A stretch of 64,000 nt of DNA from Armigeres subalbatus (Eukaryota; Arthropoda; Insecta; Diptera; Culicidae). The position numbers were made by a program, and so were the translations under genes. The stretch spans positions 427,451,781-427,515,780 of the forward strand of contig NC_085140.1 in the NCBI RefSeq assembly GCF_024139115.2. The letters are read 5' to 3'. Below are positions 22,601-33,473 of the stretch, one piece after another. The notes below the pieces were generated by a model. That model saw only the letters and a list, made by a program, of their open reading frames with translations. It had not been told where the DNA came from and ran no database searches. Positions within the stretch are counted from its first letter, which is position 1, and every line of letters begins with the position of its first letter.

Positions 22601-22979
22601 AGACGTGGCCACAGCAACGCCACCCGTCTGCAGAACATTCCTGAACAACACCGTGGCAAATACCAAGGCGAAATTAGATTCCAAAGATCGATCTCCTCAC
22701 GTAAGCATGCCACCCATATAACTCCTCAATCGGCCGCAACGTTTCTAACCCTAAACCACTAACCCTATAAAAATAAGTGAATAAACATAAAGCTAAGATG
22801 AATTAAAACTTTCAATGCTTCTTTAATTAGCTAGTTAATTCCTTGCATGTCCGTACGTTGGTTCTTGTACCGTCCACTTCCAATTGTTGGTTTTCGTGAG
22901 TTCCTTTGAGCAGGTTGGTGTCGACCCTGAGTGATTTGTCTCGGTGAGCTAGTTAGGGACGTTTGGACGTCCACTCTAC
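22601..22979. other. Spacer, possible LTR remnant
   Basis: AT-rich to neutral sequence with AATAAACATAAAG near 22780. It may belong to the LTR element whose gag relic follows, but no terminal TG...CA repeat could be matched. Otherwise nothing is recognised. Confidence 0.3.
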
Positions 22980-23430
22980 AGACGTGTGGACGTCACAAAG
23001 AGTTACAAGGTTCTTCGCGGACAGCACGAGCCTTGTACGATATGCCGTGGTCGTCAATGGTGTTGAGTACAATTGTTTCAAGCAGCGTCATGCTGCCTGT
23101 AGTTGTGACTGCCTCTGCTGGCAACGCGCCTTAAAACGTAGCTTCTTGAGATATTTACGGTTGTCGTACCTCTTCAGGAGAGCGTCCTAGGTTGTAGCGT
23201 AGCTGTCGGCGGCGATGTGTGTCTTCGACGAAGGGCTTTTTGCACTACCTTCGAGAGATTAAAGAAGGTATTGGCGGTGGTGAAAATATCGCCCTCCACG
23301 TAGATCATCGATGTGAAGGTGTCTCGGAACAAAATACAGCATGATAAGTCGCCATTGATCTTCGATAGGTTGATTTTCGGCAGATGGTGCTGAAAATTTG
23401 ATTGGTGTTGCAGTACCGTTATTCAACGCG
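22980..23430 (-). pseudogene. Bel/Pao-type gag relic
   Basis: The minus-strand translation gives LPKINLSKINGDLS, FRDTFTSMIYVEGDIF and, after a frameshift, LLKRYDNRKYLKKLRFKARC. These fit the PK..L.KF.G....F..F.D.F...I......K..YL and LKERYDN pattern of Bel/Pao gag (DUF1759). Stops and frameshifts are present. No pol is visible nearby. Confidence 0.6.
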
Positions 23431-24220
23431 TTGTCGACGTGCTAATCCAGTGCCTCTGATGCGTCCAGCTTCTGATCACACTCTGATACGCGCAGTTCTC
23501 ATTCTTCTTATTCAGTGAATCAATCCACACACATTACTGATAACTGTCGCAACCATGATCGTGATCACGGATGTTTAGGCAGACACTTTCGCTGAGCCAA
23601 GCTACATTATGCCTAACGTACTCATGCCTAACGGGGTATACCCAAGCTACCAGCCAGCTGTGTTCCTCTTTAGAACGAAACCAATGGAAACGGTAAGCAA
23701 ACCCTCTAACAATCACAAAAAAAGCGTATAGCAATTACGATCCAAAAAGAATCCCACAACTAACAGCCATAAAAAAGCACTTTACCATTGAATGGACGGC
23801 ATGTGTTCCCCGTCCACGTTGGTAGGACGCCCACAATAACAGTGGTATTATTATGGATTTCTGGGTTGTGGGACGCCCGAAATATAAATTCATTCGAAGC
23901 AAGCACCAGTAGTAGTGAGTTTAACTTTCCTAGTGCATTAAAAAAATGACAAATTGTGCATTAGCGGGTCGTTAATGACCCAAACATCAATTCGCTGACA
24001 AAAGTTCATTTTCGAACCAATTTTTAATCTTTTGGAACCAAATTGAAGGTATGGATTCCGCGGATGTCGTTACGGGCTGGTTTTTGCAATTTGGCCATTC
24101 TGGCTCCCAGGAATCGGTTTTGAAGGAATATAGATACCAAGGCAATTTTTGGCGTGATTTCTTGCCTTTCTAAGGTTAATTTGGAAATGCTCTCCAATTT
24201 GCGTAGCAATTATCCCAATA
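23431..24220. other. Non-coding DNA
   Basis: No recognised gene. Near 23600 phrases GCCTAACGTACTCATGCCTAAC form a small internal repeat. The open frames here are short and featureless. Confidence 0.4.
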
Positions 24221-25127
24221 AGGACTGTTCATTAAAGAAAGTGGACACCTGTTTTTTAAAGGAACATTTTTATTTTGAAACAAATTCATAAGGTTGCTTT
24301 ATATAAATGACAATCAACATACATATGAACGAATTCACGTGATTTTGAATATTTACTTCTCTTTTCTGAAGAATGCTCGAACTTTTCTCTTGATAGCTCC
24401 CATTAGATTCTGCACAACTTCTTCCGTAACTTTTCATTGTGCCGCAGACCAAATTTTCTTGAAGCAGTCAACAGAGCTTGCTTCTCTCCCATCTACCTTA
24501 AGATGCCGCATAATTATTGCCCAGTATTTGTCGATAGGACGCAGTTCAGGGCAGTTTGGTGGATTTAGGCATTTTTCAACAAAATCGACTTTTTCCTTCT
24601 TTAGCATCTCCAACGTAGCAGAAACGTAGTGAGCCGATGCCAGATCTGGCCAAAACAATAAAGGATCCGTATGCTTTTGGTAGATGGTTAGAAGTCGTTT
24701 TTTGATACATTATTTTCTTCAATTTTCACCATTGTTTATGAAATATAGAGTCTCAGGAGCAAATTGCTTGCCATACCAAAACATTTTCCCCAATTTTTTC
24801 GGTTCGGATATATCGCACGTCATCAGGCACATCTGTCCTCTGTTCAGCGTTGAAAAAATGTGGCCCTGGAAGTGTACTGGTGTCCAATTTGACGTTTATC
24901 TCGTCGTCCATCAAAATGCACTATACCATTTGTGCAGAATTAATCTGCGAGTTGATAAACTGATCCGACCTATCGTTCGGAATTTCTAAGGTTTTTCCAA
25001 ATTTTTCAGGTGTGCTGCAAAAGTAAACAAGTTCTTTACAAACAGAGCGAAAATTACGAATTTTTCGTTAAGTTTTAACCTTAAACCATTCATAAAAAGG
25101 TGTCCACTTACTTTAATGAACAGTCCT
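24221..25127 (-). mobile_element. Tc1/mariner-superfamily transposon, ITmD37E type, defective
   Basis: The 907-bp element has 30-bp inverted ends (AGGACTGTTCATTAAAG..., one mismatch) and is flanked by TA on both sides (24219-24220, 25128-25129). The minus strand carries transposase pieces: MDDEINVKLD with the first catalytic Asp, VLVWQAICSCG, then FWPDLASAHY with the second Asp, and NPPNCPELRPIDKYW. Exactly 37 residues separate the second Asp from the third acidic position, which fits the mosquito DD37E group. Here that position is Asp where the family pattern is usually PIEKYW. Frameshifts and the short length (full elements are about 1.3 kb) show it is dead. Confidence 0.85.
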
Positions 25128-25740
25128 TAGATGTGTTCCTCCGCAAGATCCGGAACGTCCGTTAAAATGGTCAATTCATGAAACTCATAATAGAAGAGCG
25201 AAGTTTTCCAAAACTTTTTCATTTTCGAACGCTTAGTAACAAATGATTATAATGACACATTGTGATGGAACTGAGTAGCCACCGGAGGTCCTCCAGAAGA
25301 TCCGGAAAGCCCGCAGTTTCTTCAAAGCTCTTCATCATCGTACTCTGGATAATAAAATATCCATAAAAGTTATCAATTACTGTGCACGGTCACCGGGGTT
25401 CTCCAGAAGATCCAGATCATCCACAAAAGACGTCAATTAATGGAACTCATCCTAGAAAAGATCTTTTATTATCGTACTCTGTGTAAGTCACGAACGAATA
25501 TCGTGACCCGTCCGACATTTTACCAAAGTGACTATCGGAGGTCTTCCGGAAGATCCGGAACATCGGTTAAAGTGGTTAAATGATGTAACACATACTAGAA
25601 GAGCCAATTATTTGAAATACATTTCCTTGTTCCTTTCTTGAGCAAGAAATCATTGTCGTGACCTATTCTCACAAATGTGAGTAGCAACCAAAGGTCCTCC
25701 GGAAGAACCGTATCAAAGATATCAATTCATAAAGCCCACC
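25128..25740. repeat. Degenerate ~140-bp repeat family around GGAGGTCCTCCGGAAGATCC
   Basis: Phrases of the type CACCGGAGGTCCTCCAGAAG and CCGGAACATCCGTTAAAATGG recur near 25135, 25280, 25395, 25545 and 25690, each followed by TCAATT(C/A)AT(G)AAACTCAT-like text and TAGAAGAG. More copies lie near 26465 and 26590. The ITmD37E element sits just before the first unit. There are no genes. Confidence 0.6.
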
Positions 25741-26395
25741 TTATTTATTTATTTATTTATTTATTTAACCCCTTTGAGTTAATTCCTATAGAATTCTTTC
25801 TCAAAAAGGCACGAAACCTCTTTATCATTTCTAAAAACGTTATAAATATAAATATTGTATTAAATATAAAGGCTCATCCGGAAGAAGCCCATATCGGAGC
25901 CGAAACCACATGACAGCGAAAAAGTAAGGGTGTCCATCTGGTCAATGATCTGAAATAAGAAAAAAACAAGAAAAGAAAAGCAAAAGAGTATCAAACATTT
26001 TAAAAAATGTCACTAAAATAAAAAAAAAATGTCATTACCAAAATATTTGTATGAGCTAAAATATCACGAATAGATAATAGGATAGAAGAACCCAAACTAA
26101 TAATGTAATACATATTTTTTTTCCTTGGAAATACATATCGAATACAAACAAATATAATATGATCATTATCTTCATATGCTATGCCACAATCACAAAGATT
26201 AGTATCAATTATTTTGATACGATATAAATGACTATTCCAAATATAATGATTTGACATAAGTCTTGAAAAAGTGCAAATGAAATTACGCCCGACAGGTAAA
26301 TTTTTGAACCATGGAAAACAATTTAAATTTGGACAAATAGAATGACAATAACGACCTTTATCACTAGAATTCAATAATATTTGTCAATTATTCAC
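25741..26395 (-). mobile_element. 3' end of a LINE with (AAAT)n tail
   Basis: On the minus strand a 124-aa frame (26374-26000) ends in LCDCGIAYEDNDHIIFVC, the Cys/His cluster seen after the RNase H domain of some LINEs (Loa/jockey-type), preceded by FSRLMSNHYIWNSHLYR. About 260 bases downstream an (AAAT)n run (TTAT units at 25741-25765 on the plus strand) fits a LINE tail. Only the last part of the ORF is present (5' truncated). Confidence 0.65.
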
Positions 26396-26774
26396 TTAGT
26401 AGAACACGATTCTTCTTAAACTTTTTATTTTCCTACTTTTAGTAACAAATTATCGTAACCAATTCTCATGGGTTGGCCACTGTAGGTCTTCAGGTAGATT
26501 CAGATCATCCGTAAATCATCATAGTCTTCCTATTATCAAATTATGAGTAACGAATGGTCATCGTAACCTATCCTCAGGAACATGAGTATCCACCAATGAA
26601 GCTCCGCAAGATAAAAAATCTGTAAATATAGTCAATTCATTAAAATTAAGATGACACTTAAAATTTTTCTTAAAATATTAGTTTACTGGAAATTAGATAT
26701 AGCGGAACCTATTTCTCAGAACCTCCATAAGGTATTCAAGGGACAATCGACTCTTGGAAACATCGTAATGTGGA

Positions 26775-26880
26775 GAGCATCTTGTTATTATTATTCTTCT
26801 TATTTGGCATTACAACCCCCACTGAGACATTGCCGCCTCGCAACTCGTGTTCTTAAGCACTTCCATAGAACATTTTCTGG
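26775..26880 (-). mobile_element. 3' half of a Feilai-like SINE
   Basis: Read on the minus strand it contains GTGCTTAAGAACACGAGTTG, GGCGGCAATGTCTCAGTGGG and a tail of AAGAAGAATAATAATAA, the same order as the 3' half of the SINE at 48160-48440. The family name is from memory of Aedes SINEs and is tentative. Confidence 0.5.
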
Positions 26881-28928
26881 AAAATCTCTCTCTTCTCAAA
26901 GATCCACTCACTGATTTCAATTGTGCAAAATTCGGTATGCCAACTGTGTTTCAGCTAAAAGTACGATTTTTCTCTGATCTTCAGTGTTTGTTTGCCAAGC
27001 TCTTATCTCAAGCAATCGCAACTAGTTGCATTTGCAGCTCTGCATTTTCGACCATACATACGCAATGAATCTCCTAAAACCGTAGCTAAGACCAAACAGG
27101 ATCAAAACCAGAAAGGTAAATTAATGTTGACGGTAATGTGGCATCATGCTGCGTTTCGGCTCTGATAATGACGGTGATGCAACAGTGCCTACCCAACCCA
27201 CTCTAAACTAAGTCAAGCATCGACTGATTTGTACACACAAAAACCTAGAGGCCATGCGCATTGGGACCGGTGCAGATAATTATGCATTTGAAAATCACGT
27301 GCCCGATAAATTTGAAAGGAGATCAGAGATGCTCGTTGGCCGGGTGCGCATGGACGGACGACGGCGAGTGGACTCTATGGTGGTTCGTTGCGTAGAGGAA
27401 AAAGCGACCGGATTAGCAGAATCACCGTTTTTCAACTGTACGCCCAACGGGCTCTAATTATATTGTGCGAGCCTTGTCAAAACGAGACCCGCAGGATATC
27501 ACTTCCCAAAAGTTGAATGGGAGCAACAAATCGGCGGCACATGGCACAGTACAGTGGTCAGTTCGGCTCAGCGTGTCCGCTGGGGTGAGTCTGTTTATAT
27601 AACAACAATTACGTCAAACACGATGTGCAATGCTGTTTTGTTTTCGAATTTTGGTTTTTCGGGTGCGCTTTCGGCGGTTGATTTGTTTTCCCCCGACGAT
27701 AATTATGCTGGTTTTTGTAGGCCTTGCGGGATAAGCCGAATCAGTGTGAATGGTTATGGTCCATTGGTTTTCTGATTTATTCGCTCCGCACATTTCAACG
27801 GTCCCGGGCGTGATCGAATTCATTAGAGTCCATCTGAGGGTGAAAATAATTGACAGATTTGTAAACCGTAATTTATGACCACATGACGGTGGTCCGAGCA
27901 GTTGGAAATTCCGTAATTTTTCTAAATGGTAACACGTTCATGGATGATTCCAAAATGATGTCACGCATCCGAGGCCATAAACTTTTTGCACCAAACATGA
28001 GAACAAGCATCACTTTGGTCGTCCAGCAATCCGGCAGACGACGTCGGTCGCCGTTTTACGACCGACTAGGCCATAAAACTAGTCCATCAGCTCCCGAACT
28101 GAATGAGCTGTGTTTGTGCAAATACGGTCCGTGCGAAGTGCTAAGAACCTCCGAAATATCGTAAATATTTGTCCCAAATTTACTGAGTAAATCATACCAG
28201 CCAGCAGAAGTCACGACTTTTAATGGCCCTAAAAACAAATAGCTGCGCAACGCAACGGCACGCGTAAATACATGACGGGACGCACAACAACGGAGCCATA
28301 AAGCACTGCACTGGCACTACTTGCTGGACGGGTGGTGCTGTGGCAATAATAACGCAAATCGACGACGTCCGGTGACCACCACCCATGGAACCGGCAGAGG
28401 TTTATGGCTGTCATAGCCACAGGCTCAGGCTGGCTCATTTCAACTGTCAGTCAATGCATTTTATGGATGCGCTATCAGGAATTAGGGAACAAATTGCATT
28501 CATGTCACACGTATGATGACCGGACCACCACTACTGACCGGGTGCCTATTCCTGTCCGGTTTATGATAGCCCCGCGGCATTTCGATGCCCCGACAATGGG
28601 TCTGTGGGTTGGATGTGCAATTTGTGATGATATCATTTTCCCCGATCCGATAGAACGAGTGTCCGTCCCTATAATCCTTAATCCTCGCCGCGGTCGGTCA
28701 TTCATGATTCCATCAATAATGGGACTGCGTGCTTCCCCTTGACGTTTATTGCAGTACGTGTTGATGTGTTGCATCAATTGTTGATGGACGAGATTAATGA
28801 TGCCGACGTTGACTGAATAGGATTTTGTGTTTAGAACGATTCTCCGAAAAGTGCGTCCTGTAGATTTATCTGATAGCAGTGAGCTGACCGTAAGTACGAC
28901 TACAAAACTTTGCCAGTTGGTAATGATG
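26881..28928. other. Apparently single-copy non-coding DNA
   Basis: Mixed composition with no long frame, no inverted ends and no match to other parts of the window. The several 60-160 aa frames on either strand overlap each other and show no domain. I see no gene, but an intron or distal regulatory DNA is possible. Confidence 0.4.
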
Positions 28929-30418
28929 TAGGGGAAACTGGACACACATGATCCCCACTTTTTGTTTAGGATATTTCTCGATGTAACATGCACAAATTTG
29001 CACGCTTCTTGATGGACTTGATAAAGAATTTAATTAGCTATTCAAAAACGTCATTGGAAGCAATTATTTGTTCATGAAAGTTACCAAAGAATCGATTTTG
29101 CCAAAAGATAGAAAATTTGGCATTTTCAAAACTTGCAGGAGACTTGATCCCCATATAGGGGGGAATAGATCCATTTATGAGCTGAACATATTTAGGTTCT
29201 TCCAAGTCCCATGAAAGGTTGAATTGGTCTAGCTTCAAACCCTAAATATTCTTCATAGTCTGTCGTAATATCAGTCGTGCGAAAATTTAATATTGCTGGT
29301 ATTAAGCAAGGCAAGTATTTTGGTTCTCGAATAGAGTAATAGTGACAGATAGAATGTCTGCTATAGCAATGGGTCATCGTTCTCACCTGTAGTCTATAGG
29401 TAGTAGAGCAAAATCGTTCAAAAAGGTCTCTTATACTTTGGTCTTCCTGCCCTCAGATGCATTCAATCTATTCTTCAAGCATTATAAGTAGCTGGAACAG
29501 TAACGCATTCTTACCCCTATTTGACCCATTTTCACCGACGACGGTTCATCGAGATCGCCAGACTACTACCAATACCACAACCGTTATCATACCAGGATGG
29601 TGACTTCATACATAAATATGATACTGTCACGCATAATCATTTTTGTAGTGCGTGTTACCATTACACAAATGCGATTTCTCTTAAACGACTGACAAAAGTT
29701 GTTGAATGAGCCTATTCAATTTAATTTACACTCTTTTTTATTGAAAATAATGTTAAAGTGCATTTAATAAAACTAATCAAAACTAAGTATGTTCAACTAG
29801 GCTTTGTTCTGGTTAATGAAATAAGGCTATTGAGAAATTCAAATTGCGCGTGTCTGATTGATTGCGCGTGTCTGTCTAAGACACGATTAAAGAGAAATTA
29901 AATTTATTTATACTTTTTAACTAGAAAAGAATTTTAACAGATCAATTAGTTACATACAATACAATAATATGCGACGGTATACAACAAACGCCTCAATATA
30001 TGCAATATCGGGATCAAGTGTGTCCAAACTGTGGGGGATCAAGTGTGTCCATGTTGAGTATTTATCTTGTTTTGTTTCTTGTATTCAATGGAAAATAACC
30101 ATAGTTAATTGAATGAATTTATTCAATTCTACAATAATACAACTTTGTCCAGTAAAAATTTGGTACGTTTTGGTTGAACATATTCAAAGTTATTAAACTT
30201 TTCTCTTTTGAAGAAAAAAAGGATTGAGAATGCTTAAATAATAAAACTTCTCTAAAACCCATATACATAAAGTAACTCATTTCAAATGTTGCTCAGATTC
30301 AATAATCTATCTAACGGATCCGTTTGCACTTATCACTGGTATAAAAATGTGATTAGTTTTCGAGAAAACAGGGGGGGATCATGTGTCCCCGGGGATCATG
30401 TGTGTCCAGTTTCCCCTA
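28929..30418. mobile_element. 1.49-kb element with perfect 28-bp TIRs
   Basis: The left end TAGGGGAAACTGGACACACA(+8) at 28929-28956 and the right end at 30391-30418 are exact reverse complements. A sub-terminal copy of the same motif (GGGGGATCATGTGTCCCC) lies just inside the right end, and two more (GGGATCAAGTGTGTCCA) lie at about 30008-30055. The interior is AT-rich and has no recognisable transposase, so the element is non-autonomous. TA may be its target site. Confidence 0.85.
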
Positions 30419-30435
30419 CACTATCGCAGGTAAAG

Positions 30436-30460
30436 TAAAGATAATAATAATAATAATAAA
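30436..30460. repeat. (AAT)n microsatellite
   Basis: A short run of ATA/AAT units immediately right of the TIR element. Confidence 0.7.
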
Positions 30461-30539
30461 AACTTTTGTCAAAATGTTTAATTTATTTTCTAAGGCTGCT
30501 GGTGTGTTACTTCTAGTAAGAAATCCTGCTATATTCCAC

Positions 30540-31440
30540 TCTAAATCCATGAATTCCACTCAGAATCCCGCTGGATTCTGTCTAAATTCTTGCTGAGTTG
30601 AAATAGGTTTTTTTCGGGATTCCTTCGGATTTCCGCTGGATTACAATTAAATTTTTTATTTGATTCCTTTCTAAATTCTCCCTGGATTTCACCCGGAATC
30701 ACGTTGGGTTCAAGGCGGAATCCCGATGTATTCCACTCGGATCCCAATGGAATCCACTTTGGCAGTCGAATGGAAAAACATTTACGATTCGACTGGAATA
30801 AAATTTGGATTTTGAATGAAATCACATTTGAAAGTCGAATGGAATCACAATTGGGAGTAGAATGAAATTACTTTTGATGGTCGAGAAGAATCACATTTGG
30901 TCGGGGTTCAGCCAAAACGCACCAAGCGACAACGAAAAATTACCGATTTTTCTGCTCAAACCTTCGTTTAGCAGATTTAATTGATCGTAAATCGTATCGC
31001 ATATCCCTCAACCCCATAACTGAGGATGTCCTACTGCAAATGTACGTTATGATATGTACTGATATGAAACTATTTCCGTTGTCCTTTTACGAACAAAATA
31101 TCACAAGTCAGTCGAAAAGCCGCTTGGTGCGGTTTGGGTGAACCCCGACTATTTGTGATTCGGAAGGAATCACATTTGGGAGCTATACCAGCCAGCACAT
31201 TTGGGAGTCGAATTGATTCACATTTGGGCTTTGAAAAGAATCACATTTGGACTTCGAAATGAACACATGTGGGTTTTGAATGAAAACCTATTTGAGATTC
31301 GAATGCAATCATGTTTAGGAATCAAATTATATCCCATTCGTTCCCGTTTGAGATTCGAATGGAATTACATTTAGGATTCGAATTGAATCCCATTTGAGAT
31401 TCCAATTGAATCCCATGCGGGATTCGAGTTGTGCTACATT
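30540..31440. repeat. GGAATC minisatellite upstream of copy B, interrupted by a MITE
   Basis: Degenerate 23-bp units of the ATTCGAATGGAATCACATTT family; the first ~200 bases are a more diverged TCC/GGATT variant. The array is split by the MITE at 30900-31149. Confidence 0.75.
30900..31149. mobile_element. 250-bp MITE with 29-bp TIRs
   Basis: The left end GTCGGGGTTCAGCCAAAACG and the right end (reverse complement GTCGGGGTTCACCCAAACCG) match over 29 bp with two mismatches, ending in CGCACCAAGCG. A possible ATTTG duplication flanks it, but the surrounding repeat makes that uncertain. There is no coding sequence. Confidence 0.8.
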
Positions 31441-31543
31441 CGAATAAATTTAGGAATTCAACATTTGCCGAATGTAATAACATTTGGAATTCGAATATTA
31501 TAAAAATAATTCTACTAGATTTGAAGTATAACGAATTAAGGAC

Positions 31544-31756
31544 AAGCCTCCCGGAATCCAAAACAAAATTCACTCGCGTTTTCAAGGGCACAACACTCAA
31601 TACGGAAGCAACGCACAACTGTCATTTTTATTATTCCAGCTTTGCTGCATCGCAGCATGCGTGAAATAATAAAAATGACAGTGGTGCATTGCTTCCCTAT
31701 CGAATGGAGTGGCCTTGAAAACGCGAGTGAATTTTGTTTTGGATTCCAGGAGGCTT
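31544..31756. repeat. 213-bp near-perfect foldback hairpin (copy B)
   Basis: The arms are about 95-105 bp each. The left arm starts AAGCCTCCCGGAATCC and continues AAAACAAAATTCACTCGCG; the right arm is its reverse complement with a few mismatches. The central loop includes CTGCATCGCAGCATGCG, itself palindromic. If transcribed it would form a long RNA hairpin. The copy-A equivalent (205-400) has lost its right arm. Confidence 0.85.
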
Positions 31757-31885
31757 CCCAACAGACAACGACAAGCTACAAATAAGCATCTAAGTTGAAT
31801 TATTGATTATTTGTGATCTTCATAGCTGAATAAAATGGATGCAGAATACGCTGGACAGAATTCATTTCAGCATTTTATCCAACTA

Positions 31886-32004
31886 TTATTCTACTTGGCC
31901 TATTTATTTGTATACTACCTTTGTTTGAAGTCGAACTAACGTTTTTGTTTTATCACATTTCAGCACATTGGGGAAGTTTAACAATGTGCTGAATTAGTGA
32001 TTTA
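31886..32004. other. Non-coding block shared with copy A
   Basis: Aligned with 730-860. It ends in GTGATTTA (31997-32004), the target site of the inserted LINE fragment that follows. Confidence 0.5.
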
Positions 32005-32153
32005 CTTACTTGATACTTCATGGGCTACAGCTCTTCGATGAACCTACGCCGAATGGAGTATCCTTCTCCACTGGACTCGATCCTGGGCCAATCGCTTCCA
32101 GTCGCCCTGAACATTGAGCGCCCTCAGGTCCTCTTCAACTGCAAAAAGCCATC
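32005..32153 (-). mobile_element. 149-bp LINE 3' end with 8-bp target duplication
   Basis: The minus strand reads VEEDLRALNVQGDWKRLAQD followed by RVQWRRILHSA and a stop, then a short 3' UTR ending in AAGTAAGTAA. The W...A.DR..W pattern is that of the C-terminus of RTE-like LINEs. Identical GTGATTTA copies flank it (31997-32004, 32154-32161). Copy A has one GTGATTTA (853-860) and no insert. Confidence 0.85.
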
Positions 32154-32961
32154 GTGATTTATTATGTGATACATTAGGAGGTAGTTGAATTGAGGTTGAA
32201 TAGTAAATTTATAAGTACGTATTGAACATTCTTCTTAATCTATGTCCTTCTTAACTATTGTATTTCACATTTATTTGATTTATCGCACAATAGTGCTGAA
32301 GAAAAAAGAGGAAATAATGGCTTTAGGATATAATTATTTACGCGCTACATATGTTGTTTTGATGGTTGAATCAATTCATAGGAGCTCAAACGTTGAATCT
32401 ATTACCGAAATTTGAGCTCAAAAGCACAAACGGCCTGTTATCGAAGCAATCTTTACAAATAAAAATTGAACGAGGTTTGTTTTTGTCAAGATTAAACTCT
32501 CGAACGCATTGACCGGTGTGGAATATGTTGGTACTGTTCATGAAGTAACTAAAAGCCGGACCATTTTTTTGATAATTTGACAATCACATCGCAACTGGAT
32601 ATTCAGAGATTTTGATCACGGTCGAATATAAATTCGTTTAATTTTAATAAATTGTGGCGGAAGATCAAATTTCAGCAGTTCGAGACCCGATTTAGGAAAA
32701 TTTTAAAATGGTTATATGGAAATAGACTTGCTTCAACATACTTTCAATGGATATCTTGAGGATGTTACCCTCAATGCGTTATTGTTTTCGAATAAATTAC
32801 ATGTAGCTGAATTAAGGCTTAGTATTTTTTTTAATTTAATGAATTAGTTTAACGAAACAGATAATGAAATTGTTCTTCAAAATGAGATGTTGTAGCTGTA
32901 TAACTCCTCCAAAATTGTGTGAATAAAGAAGTTGCGATAAGAAATAGTACAGCAATAATTC
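32154..32961. other. Non-coding block shared with copy A
   Basis: Aligned with 853-1715, with small differences (about 32560-32655 is only here). No gene is visible; the minus-strand frame at 32386-32583 is not conserved in copy A. Confidence 0.45.
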
Positions 32962-33107
32962 TAGACCAACATTTGAAAAGGTCAAAATAGCCAAAATTTA
33001 TTCTTTCTGATTCTTCGTCTACATATTTAGCTATATATGTACATTGTACACAAAGAATCAAAAGAAATAAATTTTGGCTGTTACGCCCTTTTCAAATGTT
33101 GGTCTAG
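32962..33107. mobile_element. 146-bp hairpin MITE, AATTC target duplication
   Basis: Ends of about 57 bp (TAGACCAACATTTGAAAAGG and its reverse complement) pair with few mismatches. AATTC is duplicated at 32957-32961 and 33108-33112. Copy A reads straight through a single AATTC near 1713. Confidence 0.85.
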
Positions 33108-33127
33108 AATTCAGCATAGCGCCGAAT

Positions 33128-33473
33128 TGACCTTTCCCGTCAAATTTTTTTATTCGCTCAATCGAATCTTTGGCTTATTTAAGGTCAACTTTCCCAAAGA
33201 ATCTATATTTCTTGACGCCTCTAAGTATTTTTAAAATTAAAACAAGAATCTAAAAAGTGTCGTTTTTTAGGATTGGCCCGATTTTGTACGAACATCGGGT
33301 GAATGTTGGGCGGTTCACACATGCAGCACTTTTTCGGTTTTTGTTTTCAACTTTAAAATTAGTTAAAGGCTTCAAAAAATATGGGTTCTTTGGGAAAGTT
33401 GACCTCAAATAAGTCAAAGAACCGACTGAGACAATAAAACGAGCTACAATGTTTGACGGGAAAGGTTTTTATT
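33128..33473. repeat. Foldback hairpin with ~125-bp arms (copy B only)
   Basis: 33128-33258 and 33345-33473 are inverted copies with moderate divergence: CAACTTTCCCAAAGAA on the left, TTCTTTGGGAAAGTTG on the right. Copy A has only the left arm (1738-1860), so the right arm was either gained here or lost there. Confidence 0.75.

Noticed and set aside
28505..28993. 162-aa minus-strand frame
   Set aside because: Overlaps other frames on the opposite strand and runs into the TIR element; no motif was recognised.
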